NCBI RefSeq assembly: GCF_015206815.1
Contig: NZ_JADEXZ010000042.1
Coordinates: 1-51,736, forward strand
Origin: Fortiea sp. LEGE XX443
Lineage (GTDB): Bacteria; Cyanobacteriota; Cyanobacteriia; Cyanobacteriales; Nostocaceae
Length of the DNA stretch: 51,736 nucleotides
Direction of reading: 5' to 3'
The notes under the pieces were generated by a model. The model searched no databases and had not been told where the DNA came from. It was given only the letters and a program-made list of their open reading frames with translations. The position numbers and the translations under genes were made by a program. Below are positions 17,337 to 26,066 of the stretch, piece by piece (position 1 is the stretch's first letter; the number at the start of each line of letters is the position of its first letter).

Positions 17337-18287
17337 TCATGATGCTTGTTTATGACCTAGCTTGAGAAAAATAGTTTCTAGGTCTTCTTGAGTGCAATGA
17401 AACTCAGTAATGAGAATACCAGATTGAATAAGCGATCGCAGTAATTCTGCACAAGCTTCTTGATCACCAGAAAAGTTCACTCGGACGCTGTTATTTCCGG
17501 GTAAAATTTCCCATTCTTCGACGAAAGGATGATTTTTTAATTCACTGATAACTGCGTCTATTTTTCCCAAAGTTGACAACATAATTTGTTGCCGAGATAA
17601 ACGCTGGTAAAGTTGTTTTAGCGAGGCGCTTTCGACTAAAAAACCCAATTCCATAATGCCTACAGAAGTACACAGTTCTGCTAAGTCGCTCAGAACGTGG
17701 GAAGAAATCAAGATTGTCATCCCAGCTTCTTGCAACGCTTTAATAATTTCGCGGAACTGCATTCTGGCTATGGGGTCAAGCCCGGAAACAGGTTCATCTA
17801 GTAATAGTAAAATTGGTTCGTGGATAATAGTTCGCGCTAAACTTAGGCGCTGCTTCATTCCCCGCGACAGTGTAGAAATCAGGCTGTTGCGTTTATTACC
17901 CAGTTGGATGAGTTCTAAAACTTCGTGTAGACGTTGGGTGCGGCGAGGTTCTCGCAAACGATATAAACGAGCAAAATAATCTAGGTAATCCCAGACTGTC
18001 AAATCTTCATACAGAGGATAGTCATCGGGTAAGTAGCCAAGACGACGCTTGATAGTGGGATTACTCTTGTCACGTACCATGCGATCGCCATTAATATAAA
18101 TCTCACCCGTAGTTGGTTCCTCAGCAGTCGCCAACATGCGGATGAGAGTCGTTTTACCCGCGCCATTCGGCCCAATCAGTCCATATACTTCACCCGCTTG
18201 GATTTCTAAATCAACATCATTAACGGCTACGTACCGTTCAAATTGCTTAGTTAGTCCACAGGTGCGAATTGCTAATTCTTTTACCAT
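17337..18287 (-). CDS. ABC-2 type exporter ATPase
   Basis: A 316-residue ATP-binding protein of the CcmA/YhaQ type. Walker A is GPNGAGKT (39-46), the signature is LSRGMKQRLSLARTI, Walker B is LLLLDEP with D-loop VSGLD, and the switch is ISSH. The C-terminal 90 residues form the extra domain typical of exporter ATPases of this class. It is the first gene of a three-gene operon with the two paralogous membrane subunits downstream. Neighbouring osmotic genes hint at an envelope role, but the exported substrate cannot be read. Confidence 0.88.
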   Translation of the reverse strand: MVKELAIRTCGLTKQFERYVAVNDVDLEIQAGEVYGLIGPNGAGKTTLIRMLATAEEPTTGEIYINGDRMVRDKSNPTIKRRLGYLPDDYPLYEDLTVWDYLDYFARLYRLREPRRTQRLHEVLELIQLGNKRNSLISTLSRGMKQRLSLARTIIHEPILLLLDEPVSGLDPIARMQFREIIKALQEAGMTILISSHVLSDLAELCTSVGIMELGFLVESASLKQLYQRLSRQQIMLSTLGKIDAVISELKNHPFVEEWEILPGNNSVRVNFSGDQEACAELLRSLIQSGILITEFHCTQEDLETIFLKLGHKQAS

Positions 18288-18442
18288 AGCTGCTAGAGTA
18301 CGGCAGTTGATTACACACTAACCTAGCCTCTCTCTACAGCTGTTGTCAGTCTCGTTTCGGAAATTGAAACTGACTATATGTAAAATATAGTAGAATTACT
18401 AAGCATTATTGCTTAACAAGTTTGTGAAAGTATTAAGTATGA

Positions 18443-19297
18443 TTAACTCATCAAAGATGCAGATGAAACACCGGGCTTTGACCCATCTGGTGATAAGCTA
18501 CTAAATGCGTAGCGTTGCTCAGGTATGGGATAACCAGCCTCGCCAAAAGTTTCACGGATAGCTTTATTGGTGTCGAAATAGACTTGCCAGTAGTGATCAT
18601 TATTGCAGTAAGGACGAACGGCTAATACTGGCCCTGCCAAATTAAATGTGATAATTTCGACATCTGGTGCAGGATTATCTAGTACATTAGGGATTTGGCT
18701 GATTCTGGCTTTTAAACGAGCGATCGCATCATTATGATTAACATCGTGATGAAGTTGTACTAGTAAGTCAACTCGACGGTAAGCATTCGCCGAGAAATTC
18801 TGGATATTATCCGAAAAAATCTTATTGTTGGCGACAATTGTCAACACATTATCTGGGGTGTTGATACTAGAGGTGAACAGTCCAATTTCTGTAACTGTAC
18901 CTGTGACACCTGCGGCTGTGATAAAGTCACCCACTTTAAATGGACGAAACACAATTAAAAATGCGCCAGCGGCAAAGTTTGCTAACAGTCCACCCCAAGC
19001 TGCGCCAATTGCTATACCAACTGCTGCGAGTAATGCAGCAAAAGAAGTCGTTTCAATGCCAAAAAAGCCGAGAATTGCTACTATGAGAACAATTCTGAAA
19101 GTTACGGCAATAATATTAATCAAATAGTTAATGAGTGTCGGTTCAACCTGTTGACTGCGGAACCATCGCCGTAATAGCTTTAATCCAAAATCAATCAACT
19201 TCTGAGCAACAATCCATAGAAGAATTGCACCGATAAGTTTCAGCCCAAACTGAGTTAGAAGTGCAATAGCAACTTGACCAATTTCATTTAAATTCAT
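18443..19297 (-). CDS. MscS-family mechanosensitive channel, copy 1
   Basis: A 284-residue small-conductance mechanosensitive channel that opens under membrane tension to release solutes during hypo-osmotic shock. It has two N-terminal hydrophobic helices, the pore helix region GAAWGGLLANFAAGAFLIVF, then FRPFKVGDFITAAGVTGTV of the beta domain and a C-terminal alpha/beta domain. Length is normal for MscS. A close paralogue lies 463 bp upstream on the same strand, and their central DNA is almost identical. Confidence 0.93.
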   Translation of the reverse strand: MNLNEIGQVAIALLTQFGLKLIGAILLWIVAQKLIDFGLKLLRRWFRSQQVEPTLINYLINIIAVTFRIVLIVAILGFFGIETTSFAALLAAVGIAIGAAWGGLLANFAAGAFLIVFRPFKVGDFITAAGVTGTVTEIGLFTSSINTPDNVLTIVANNKIFSDNIQNFSANAYRRVDLLVQLHHDVNHNDAIARLKARISQIPNVLDNPAPDVEIITFNLAGPVLAVRPYCNNDHYWQVYFDTNKAIRETFGEAGYPIPEQRYAFSSLSPDGSKPGVSSASLMS

Positions 19298-19760
19298 ACA
19301 CTTTTATTTTTTATACAGGCATTCAAAAATAACAGCAATTAAGCAAAAAAAATGTACAGATAATTTTTGATTTTCTGTAGTTGTCATAATAGTTTGAATA
19401 TTTAGCATACTACTCTACCTCATTCCCAAGTAGTATTTATAAATTCTGCCTTTTGGCAGAGATGTATCAAAAGAAATATGGAGTATTAAGTCCAGTATCA
19501 ACAAGCTATGTAAGCATTTTTATATGATTCTCTAACTTAAAAAATTGCCCGCTAACTATTAATATATTTCCTAGGTAAAATTCTCGAAAATATTGTTTTA
19601 AAAGTATTAATTAAGACTAATTTAATTTTATGAATATCTTTGAAACTAGTTTGAAAAAGCGAATAAAAAAGTAGATAAAGTAACTACTCTACCTACTTTT
19701 CTATAAATATTTTATTTTGAGAACAACTTCCAAATTTAGTTTGGCTTGACTATTGCAAAC
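19298..19760. other. Intergenic spacer between the two MscS genes
   Basis: A 463-bp AT-rich spacer with no coding frame. Its right half carries the terminator candidate of the upstream channel gene; the left part should hold the promoter of the downstream one, though no clear -10 or -35 pair was identified. Confidence 0.4.
19664..19700 (-). terminator. Candidate Rho-independent terminator after the upstream MscS gene
   Basis: On the minus strand AAAGTAG and CTACTTT bracket a further weakly paired stem, followed directly by TTTTTTATT. It lies about 60 bases after the stop of the 20627-19761 gene, so the two channel genes probably have separate transcripts. Confidence 0.6.
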
Positions 19761-20627
19761 TTAACTCATTAAAGATGCTGATGAAATAATTGATTGTGCA
19801 TCATCCGGTGTCCCATTTGATAATTGGTTACTAAATGCGTAGCGTTGTTCAGGTATGGGATAACCAGCCTCGCCAAAAGTTTCACGGATAGCTTTATTGG
19901 TGTCGAAATAGACTTGCCAGTAGTGATCATTATTACAGTAAGGACGCACTGCTAATACTGGCCCTGCTAAGTTAAAAGTGATAATTTCGACATCTGGTGC
20001 AGGATTATCTAGTACATTAGGGATTTGACTGATTCTGGCTTTTAAACGAGCGATCGCATCATTATGATTAACATCGTGATGAAGTTGTGCCAATAAGTCA
20101 ACCCGACGGTAAGGATTAGCCGAGAAATTCTGAATATTGTCCGAAAAAATCTTATTATTGGCGACAATTGTTAAAACATTATCTGGGGTGTTGATACTAG
20201 AGGTGAACAGTCCAATTTCTGTAACTGTACCTGTGACACCTGCGGCTGTGATAAAGTCACCCACTTTAAATGGACGAAACACAATTAAAAATGCGCCAGC
20301 GGCAAAGTTTGCTAACAGTCCACCCCAGGCTGCGCCAATTGCCACACCTGCTGCGGCTAATAATGCAGCAAAAGAAGTAGTTTCAATACCAAAAAAGCCA
20401 AGAATTGCAACAATTAAAACAATTCTTAATGTTACGCCAATGATATTGAGCAGGTAGTTAATTAGAGTAGGATCGACATGCTGAGTGCGAAAAGCACGTC
20501 GGACTAACTTGAGTGCAAAATCAATCAACTTCTGTGCGACAATCCAGAGGGCAATGGCCCATAAAATTTGCACTCCAAACTGCGCCAACATCGGAGCAGC
20601 AGCTTGTGCAATTTCTTTTAAATTCAT
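19761..20627 (-). CDS. MscS-family mechanosensitive channel, copy 2
   Basis: A 288-residue paralogue of the neighbouring channel, with the same architecture and pore region GAAWGGLLANFAAGAFLIVF. The two proteins differ most in residues 1-60 and the last 20, and are almost identical from about residue 65 to 265. A run of about 150 bases in the beta-domain region is identical at the DNA level (18847-19000 against 20177-20322). The pair is a tandem duplication with signs of homogenisation. Confidence 0.93.
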   Translation of the reverse strand: MNLKEIAQAAAPMLAQFGVQILWAIALWIVAQKLIDFALKLVRRAFRTQHVDPTLINYLLNIIGVTLRIVLIVAILGFFGIETTSFAALLAAAGVAIGAAWGGLLANFAAGAFLIVFRPFKVGDFITAAGVTGTVTEIGLFTSSINTPDNVLTIVANNKIFSDNIQNFSANPYRRVDLLAQLHHDVNHNDAIARLKARISQIPNVLDNPAPDVEIITFNLAGPVLAVRPYCNNDHYWQVYFDTNKAIRETFGEAGYPIPEQRYAFSNQLSNGTPDDAQSIISSASLMS

Positions 20628-20837
20628 AACCTTTTTTATTTTTGGCTAGTTTTATCAAAAACATACAAGAAACTGAGCCAAAAATGCCGATGAACAGTTT
20701 TTTTTTAACCTTTGCTGCGACATAGCGCATTTAACAGTTCACAGACTTACCAAACAATATGACTGTTGCCCAATGAGTGCGGATTTTGAGGCTTATGCAA
20801 TTTAGAGCTTTTTTACTTTTCCCAGGGGAATTAAATC

Positions 20838-21536
20838 ATGATTGAGCTTTACTATTGGACAACACCCAACGGTCATAAAATAACGATGTTTCTGGAAGAA
20901 GCGGAACTACCGTACACCATTGTGCCTGTAAATATTGGCGCTGGGGAGCAATTTCAACCAGACTTTCTCAAGGTTTCTCCTAATAATCGTATCCCGGCGA
21001 TCGTTGATCATGAACCAGCAGATGGGGGTGCGCCAGTGTCGGTTTTTGAATCTGGCGCAATTTTGCTATATTTGGCTGAAAAAACCGGGAAATTAATCCC
21101 TCAAAATCTCAGAAAACGGGTAGAAGTGCTTCAGTGGTTGTTTTGGCAAATGGCAGGTTTGGGGCCAATGGCGGGGCAGAATCACCACTTTAGCAACTAT
21201 GCTCCCGAAAAAATTGATTACGCAATTAACCGCTATGTCAACGAAACAGGGCGCTTGTATGCAGTGCTAAATAAGCAACTGGCGGATAGAGAATTTGTCG
21301 CTGGCGATTATTCCATTGCTGATATTGCCGCTTATCCTTGGATTGTGCCTTATGAACGCCAAGGTCAGAAACTAGAAGATTTTCCCAACTTACAGCGCTG
21401 GTTTGAGACAATTAAAGCTCGTCCAGCAACGATTCGCGCTTACGAGAAAGCCGAAGCTTTCAAAAATCAGGCAATGGATATTGAAAAATCACGAGATTTG
21501 TTGTTTAATCAGTCGGCAAAAACAATTACAAACTGA
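20838..21536 (+). CDS. yfcG: Nu-class glutathione S-transferase / disulfide-bond oxidoreductase (YfcG-like)
   Basis: A 232-residue protein close to Escherichia coli YfcG, a GST homologue with disulfide-bond reductase activity that binds glutathione. It carries TPNGHKITMFLEEAELPY (residues 9-26), SPNNRIPAIVDHEPADGG, FESGAILLYLAEKTGKL and GLGPMAGQNHHF, all matching that subfamily. The C-terminal helical domain ends ARPATIRAYEKAEAF. It stands alone, with a start preceded by CCAGGGGAA and a terminator directly after it. Confidence 0.9.
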   Translation: MIELYYWTTPNGHKITMFLEEAELPYTIVPVNIGAGEQFQPDFLKVSPNNRIPAIVDHEPADGGAPVSVFESGAILLYLAEKTGKLIPQNLRKRVEVLQWLFWQMAGLGPMAGQNHHFSNYAPEKIDYAINRYVNETGRLYAVLNKQLADREFVAGDYSIADIAAYPWIVPYERQGQKLEDFPNLQRWFETIKARPATIRAYEKAEAFKNQAMDIEKSRDLLFNQSAKTITN

Positions 21537-21550
21537 GTACAGCACAAAAA

Positions 21551-21577
21551 CCCAACATCCTAATCCATGTTGGGTTT
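21551..21577 (+). terminator. Candidate terminator of the GST gene
   Basis: CCCAACAT (21551-21558) and ATGTTGGG (21567-21574) form an 8-bp stem with an 8-base loop followed by TTT. It starts 14 bases after the yfcG stop. The T-run is short, so termination may be partial. Confidence 0.55.
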
Positions 21578-21656
21578 CGCGTTGCTGTAGCTGCTTGTTT
21601 TATTATTGCTGGAATTGCGATCGCCTTACAAAAAACAGCGCCAACATCATTCGCAC

Positions 21657-22559
21657 TTAAACATGGCGTGTGGCAATACACATTAGTGATAGGGCTGCTT
21701 GTGATGAATTAGGATTTATCCCTGACAATAACTGAGCGTAGCGATACTTCCAGTTAGACTTGCCATAATTACCCTGAAAAATTTCTGCACCCAACTGATG
21801 GTTATGGGGATAAATTTTAACAGTAAAGCCAAGCGGTTCCAGGGTTTTGTGGAAAAGTTCTGATGTTACACCATCACCAGGTCGATGGTGAACCTCGCTT
21901 GCTAAACCCCAAGTTTGCTCCGCTACTGAGGCGTGTCCGCCTCGTTTGATTAGGCGATACAATTCTAAACGTGACCGCCATAACCACATACCTAACCCCT
22001 TGAAATTCCAAGCACTCAGATGAGGGTCGTGATCTGTGATTAACATACCACCCGGACGGACTAAACGAGCTGCTTGCCCTAAAACCACATCCATCTGCTC
22101 ACAATGATGCAATGTCGCATTAATTACTACAATATCAGCAAAACTAGAAATAAAAGGAAGGTTGTGGGCATCTGCTAACACAGGTGTATAGCCAAGAGAT
22201 TGAGCCATTTCCAGCGCTCTGTAGCTCACATCTACGCCAATTAGTAATTTCGGCGTTCCCCCCAGTGTGGCAAAGAGATTGCCAGGGCCACAACCGATGT
22301 CTACCACAATTTTGTCATCCCAACTACCTGTAGCCGCCAGCCAGCGAGACTTGAATATATCATCGCGGTGACAGGCTTCAAAGTAGTTTTTCGCCCATTC
22401 AGGATGCCCAAAATAATAGCTGTTGGCTTTGATAGCAGGACTCTCGCTAGGAATTGGGTAAGCGAGAATGCTTTTTGCGTCTGCATCAATACTAAGATCA
22501 GAAGCAAGGTAAGGTTGCAAGATTGAATATGAAGAAGTTTTGATGGCTAATACCTCCAT
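21657..22559 (-). CDS. Class I SAM-dependent methyltransferase
   Basis: A 300-residue enzyme with the SAM-binding motif VVDIGCGPGN (85-94), the acidic loop end LIGVDVSYRA, and motif II/III ADIVVINATLHHCEQ followed by VRPGGMLITDHD. The first 70 residues are an extension that reads SYYFGHPEWAKNYFEACHRD near its end, found in a few cyanobacterial relatives. The acceptor cannot be inferred. It is convergent with the GST gene and divergent from the hydrolase. Confidence 0.8.
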   Translation of the reverse strand: MEVLAIKTSSYSILQPYLASDLSIDADAKSILAYPIPSESPAIKANSYYFGHPEWAKNYFEACHRDDIFKSRWLAATGSWDDKIVVDIGCGPGNLFATLGGTPKLLIGVDVSYRALEMAQSLGYTPVLADAHNLPFISSFADIVVINATLHHCEQMDVVLGQAARLVRPGGMLITDHDPHLSAWNFKGLGMWLWRSRLELYRLIKRGGHASVAEQTWGLASEVHHRPGDGVTSELFHKTLEPLGFTVKIYPHNHQLGAEIFQGNYGKSNWKYRYAQLLSGINPNSSQAALSLMCIATRHV

Positions 22560-22950
22560 TTAGATTTAGAAAATGTTTTAAATTCATGAACAAAAATACT
22601 TCTAACCTAGGGGTTTAGCTCCACTTTATATGTTTCGATAAAACGTATTTACATATGCTTAAGTCCATATTTCAAGATATGGGAAAAATACAATATCACC
22701 AAAAATCATCAAATTAATCTATCTCTTGTTTCATCCATTAGTCTTCAGTAAAATCCCCCAATTACAAATTGGTTATACCATTTATGTGGCTATTTATTAA
22801 TAAAAGATTGGGTATAGTAAATTGACTAATATTGAAATAAAACAAGGCATATTCTTTTTTATTTGTGCTTAATTTTGTTTGTATTACAGAGTAATTTAGA
22901 TGCGCTTGTTATAGGAAAATAACTAATGAATAGCGATTATTAATTAACTA
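22560..22950. other. Divergent intergenic region
   Basis: A 390-bp AT-rich spacer between the methyltransferase and the alpha/beta hydrolase, which point away from each other. It must hold both promoters. No clear operator, repeat or small gene was recognised. Confidence 0.4.
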
Positions 22951-23748
22951 ATGCCAAAAATTCAAGTTAACGAAATTGAATTATTTTACGAAATCAAAGG
23001 TACAGGGGAACCTTTGCTATTAATTGCTGGGTTTATGTGCGATCGCTCCTATTGGTCACTATTGTTACCATATCTTGTTTCCCAATATCAAGTGATTCGT
23101 TTCGATAACCGAGGTATAGGGCAAACTTCTGCTCCTGATAGTCTTTATAGTATTCAGCAAATGGCAAATGATACGGCAGTATTGCTGGATATTCTCGGTC
23201 TTAATCAGGTACACGTCGCGGGTCATTCAATGGGTGGACAGATTGCCCAAGAACTCGCCATATCATATCCTCAAAAAGTTAAAAGTTTGATTCTCTTCTC
23301 TTCTTTAACTAAAGGTAATGAAAGATTTAATAGTATTATTAAAGCCTGGGGTGATATTACCGCCAAACTAGACTTAAATCTATACGAACAACTCATATTA
23401 CCTTGGATATTTACTGATGATTTCTATTCTATTCCTGGAATGGTAGACCAACTAATTGAGTGGGCAATTAACTATCCTTATGCACCAAAAGCACATGGAC
23501 TGTACCATCAAAGCCGAGCAATTATCAACCATGATGCAACAAGTAGAATTAAATACATTAATTGTCCAACTTTAGTGATGGTAGGAAAACAAGACATTCT
23601 CACTCCAGTCAAATTCTCTGAGCAACTTGCACAAGGTATTCCTTTAGCTGAACTGATAGTAATTGAGCATGGTGGTCATGGCTTTTTAATTGAATCAACA
23701 GAAGTCATTGCTAAAGCCATACTCAAATTTTTAGGAAAATTTCAATAA
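22951..23748 (+). CDS. Alpha/beta hydrolase
   Basis: A 265-residue hydrolase with the nucleophile elbow GHSMGG (91-96, Ser93), the oxyanion region LLLIAGFMCD, the acid D215 in VMVGKQDILTPV and the base H243 in EHGGHGF. The fold resembles small esterases and cofactor-independent haloperoxidase-type hydrolases. The cap domain (about residues 130-185) is helical. No signal peptide is present. The substrate is unknown. Confidence 0.88.
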   Translation: MPKIQVNEIELFYEIKGTGEPLLLIAGFMCDRSYWSLLLPYLVSQYQVIRFDNRGIGQTSAPDSLYSIQQMANDTAVLLDILGLNQVHVAGHSMGGQIAQELAISYPQKVKSLILFSSLTKGNERFNSIIKAWGDITAKLDLNLYEQLILPWIFTDDFYSIPGMVDQLIEWAINYPYAPKAHGLYHQSRAIINHDATSRIKYINCPTLVMVGKQDILTPVKFSEQLAQGIPLAELIVIEHGGHGFLIESTEVIAKAILKFLGKFQ

Positions 23749-23787
23749 TTAGTTTAATTGATTAATGATATTATCCTTGGGTGAATT

Positions 23788-23925
23788 ATGGAAAACTTCA
23801 AAAAAACAATAGCCAACTTAGCAAGCAAAGACCTCGAAATGCGAAAAAATTGTTATTCTCCAGCAGCAGAGGCTTATAACAAAGCAAGACTCATTAATAA
23901 TGTTGTAAATTCTCTAGAGAATTAG
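23788..23925 (+). pseudogene. N-terminal fragment resembling a SAM methyltransferase
   Basis: A 45-codon frame starting MENFKKTIANLASKDLEMRK and continuing NCYSPAAEAYNKARL. This resembles the first 30 residues of a cyanobacterial class I methyltransferase group (LASKDLEQRKNWYSPAAEAY type), after which it diverges and stops. No ribosome binding site is clear. It is either a truncated gene start or an independent small peptide; truncation is preferred because the surrounding 900 bp contain two other remnants. Confidence 0.35.
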
Positions 23926-23946
23926 AGTTTCAAGTCTTGCTTGCAC

Positions 23947-24219
23947 TTATTCCACTAATTCTTCTGAAACTTTCTCAACAAATCTGACCCTTCTTTTTTT
24001 GCAATCTAATGTTTTAATTTGATCTGCTAAAACTACGCCTTGTGTTATCAAACCCTCGTAGAGAAGAACTTCAAAACTAAGACCTTTTGAATTACTGCTA
24101 ATGGGACAAGTTAACACTAACGAAGATATCTGGTTATATCTAATTGGAGACATAACAAGAACAAGGCGATAACCAACTTGCTCACGACCCTGTTGCTGCG
24201 TTTCATTGTTTAACGTAAT
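23947..24219 (-). pseudogene. MazF/PemK toxin remnant lacking its N-terminus
   Basis: The minus-strand frame reads QQGREQVGYRLVLVMSPIRY (from about 24201), then LVLTCPISSNSKG, GVVLADQIKTLDCKKRRVRF and a natural stop. This is the body of a MazF-type endoribonuclease toxin. The only ATG (24153) is internal. Upstream the frame is closed by TAG at 24220-24222, so the first strand that normally contains GDIVW is missing. No intact antitoxin is visible. Called a pseudogene for these reasons. Confidence 0.75.
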
Positions 24220-24285
24220 CTAGAAACAACTGCTGTCATGATTGACCTCAAGCATTTTTTATAGTTACACACTAAATTCAGAAAA

Positions 24286-24579
24286 TTACGGTGCAACCTC
24301 TTTCCTCATGACGTATATACTTTGAACATACTGATTCCAACATGGAGTATCAATAAACAGTAAAAATTTAATAAAGAGTGTGTAGTGTGTAGCTAACACC
24401 TCAAATCCTTTGATAATCGCTGTAATCTCTTTATTAATAAATGGTTTAACTGACTTAGGGCTAACTTTACGTGCTTTTAGACCATCATAGAGATTATTTT
24501 TAGCCAGGCTTTTCGCCATAACACACTTAAAACAGGCTTTTAGATACCTCAGGCGTTCTTCTACACTGGTTTTTAGTCT
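24286..24579 (-). pseudogene. Tyrosine recombinase (phage-type integrase) remnant
   Basis: The minus-strand frame from about 24579 reads VEERLRYLKACFKCVMAKSL, then AKNNLYDGLKARKVSPKSVK and PFINKEITAIIKGFE. This is the junction between the core-binding and catalytic domains of a cyanobacterial tyrosine recombinase (LKACFNWA, NPYDGLK and PFTKEEI in relatives). The catalytic Arg segment expected after HYTLFIKFLL is degenerate (FIDTPCWNQ in place of a LTGTRPSEA type), and the frame then ends. Neither a start nor the C-terminal catalytic residues are present. Confidence 0.6.
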
Positions 24580-24652
24580 TTAAGCATACCCTTGATCGAG
24601 GTGAAGTCACGAGTTCAATTTTCTTCACGAGCTTTTTGAAGAAATTAGATAA

Positions 24653-25387
24653 TTAGATTTGCACCACAATTTTAATTTCATCAAGTTGTTGCTTTAACCA
24701 AGCAGAAAAAAATTCTCTTAGAATTTTACAGCGTAGTTCTTCGTCTAAATGAGGCTGAATAATTTCTTCAACCCAAATGAGATGAACTCCTTTTTGTGTG
24801 ACAATTGGTTTGAGAATCTGCGGTGGATGAGCAGTAAAGACACAATCTGCGATCGCTGGACTAAAGTTGCTACGGCATCGTATCCCGCAATATCCACCAA
24901 CGCGGCGCAGTTCAGGTTCTTGTATGTATCGCTGGGCAATATCTGGGAAGCAGATTTTATTCTCTTGCAGTGCATAAAACAGTTCCCAAGCCAAGTCTTC
25001 ATCATCTAAAACAACTTCGTAAGTAATAGATGCAGCATAATCAAGTAGATGTTCAAAAAAGAAAGGTTCAACTTGCTCCGCAAATAGATGATTGGCTAAC
25101 TTTGCCGAAAGCAGGGAAATTTGGACTAATTCTTTGAACTCATTTAGAGAAAGATAATGTTTTTCTAGCCACGCTTCGGTGTCTTTAGCTTTGACAAGTT
25201 TTTTTGCCAATCGCATTTTATCTGCTGTCTGCTGAAGCTCTCCTGTCTCAACTTTTATGCCTGCTTTATCAGCAGCATCGGCAATAATTTTACGAATGGC
25301 TATTGCTTCAATCATATCGGGAATTTGGCAGGAAAGTTTAATTTGATACAAGATATCTTCACCAGAAATAATAAAAAAATCAGTCAT
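24653..25387 (-). CDS. Parvulin/SurA-like peptidylprolyl isomerase
   Basis: A 244-residue protein with a helical N-terminal half (IRKIIADAADKAGIKVETGE, a SurA-N type region) and a C-terminal half with the parvulin pattern: FPDIAQRYIQEPELRRVGGY, then a segment ending KGVHLIWVEEI. It has no signal peptide, so it acts in the cytoplasm or with a membrane exporter. Proteins of this type commonly sit beside HlyD and peptidase-containing ABC exporters for bacteriocin-like peptides in Nostocales. Here it follows the HTH gene by 73 bases on the same strand, downstream of the precursor genes; no exporter is visible. Confidence 0.75.
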   Translation of the reverse strand: MTDFFIISGEDILYQIKLSCQIPDMIEAIAIRKIIADAADKAGIKVETGELQQTADKMRLAKKLVKAKDTEAWLEKHYLSLNEFKELVQISLLSAKLANHLFAEQVEPFFFEHLLDYAASITYEVVLDDEDLAWELFYALQENKICFPDIAQRYIQEPELRRVGGYCGIRCRSNFSPAIADCVFTAHPPQILKPIVTQKGVHLIWVEEIIQPHLDEELRCKILREFFSAWLKQQLDEIKIVVQI

Positions 25388-25460
25388 TACTTAATTCCCA
25401 TTTTTTAATAGAGAGCCAACTTTCAGATTGTGTCGCTAAAATCTTTCATTTGCAACAAAA

Positions 25461-26066
25461 TTAGTGGTTAGTATTAACAAAATTGAGTGACCATTCAAAA
25501 CTATTAACATCACAGGGCAATTGTAGGTCGCATATGGTAATGTCAGAATCTTGAATATCGGCAGTTTCTTGTTTACAATTATTGTTTCTTTGTTTCGTAG
25601 ACAGTCCCATTTGTTTAAGCAAACGACTGATGTGGCGTTCTGTAATTTTAATCCCAATTTCACTTGCTAAATGTTTGCTTAACCATTGCGCCGTCCAGCT
25701 TTGAAATGGATAGCCATACTCATGAGGACTATGAGTTACCAATTCTTTTAAGCGTTCTATATATTGCTCGTTAACACTCTTTGGCCTGCCTATTCGTTGT
25801 TCCTGCCACTGGTGAGCTAATCCAGCCTTTGCTACACCACTCCAATATCTTGCCATATGGTAAGAACAACCTAATATTTGACAAATTTTACTTGGAGAAT
25901 TCCCTTGATCTGCTAGTAACATAATTTCGATTCGACGACGGTATTCAGGTTGTAAACTTGCTTGGAGGTTTTTTAGTAGAACTTTTTGCTGAAAAGGTGT
26001 TAAAAACTTGCTGGTATTAAAGTTATAGTTTTCAAAATCTAGAAATTGATTGATTTTATGTGACAT
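25461..26066 (-). CDS. HTH protein derived from an IS630-type transposase DNA-binding domain
   Basis: A 201-residue protein starting MSHKINQFLDFENYNFNTSK. It contains two HTH units of the kind found at the N-terminus of IS630 transposases: EYRRRIEIMLLADQGNSPSK with ICQILGCS, and a second winged part IGRPKSVNEQYIERLKELV through LLKQMGLSTKQ. The DDE catalytic domain is absent, and the frame ends with an unrelated tail of about 45 residues. Full-length relatives of this short form are frequent in cyanobacteria beside bacteriocin-type genes. The start at 26066 was preferred over 26105. It is probably a regulator co-transcribed with the PPIase. Confidence 0.7.
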   Translation of the reverse strand: MSHKINQFLDFENYNFNTSKFLTPFQQKVLLKNLQASLQPEYRRRIEIMLLADQGNSPSKICQILGCSYHMARYWSGVAKAGLAHQWQEQRIGRPKSVNEQYIERLKELVTHSPHEYGYPFQSWTAQWLSKHLASEIGIKITERHISRLLKQMGLSTKQRNNNCKQETADIQDSDITICDLQLPCDVNSFEWSLNFVNTNH

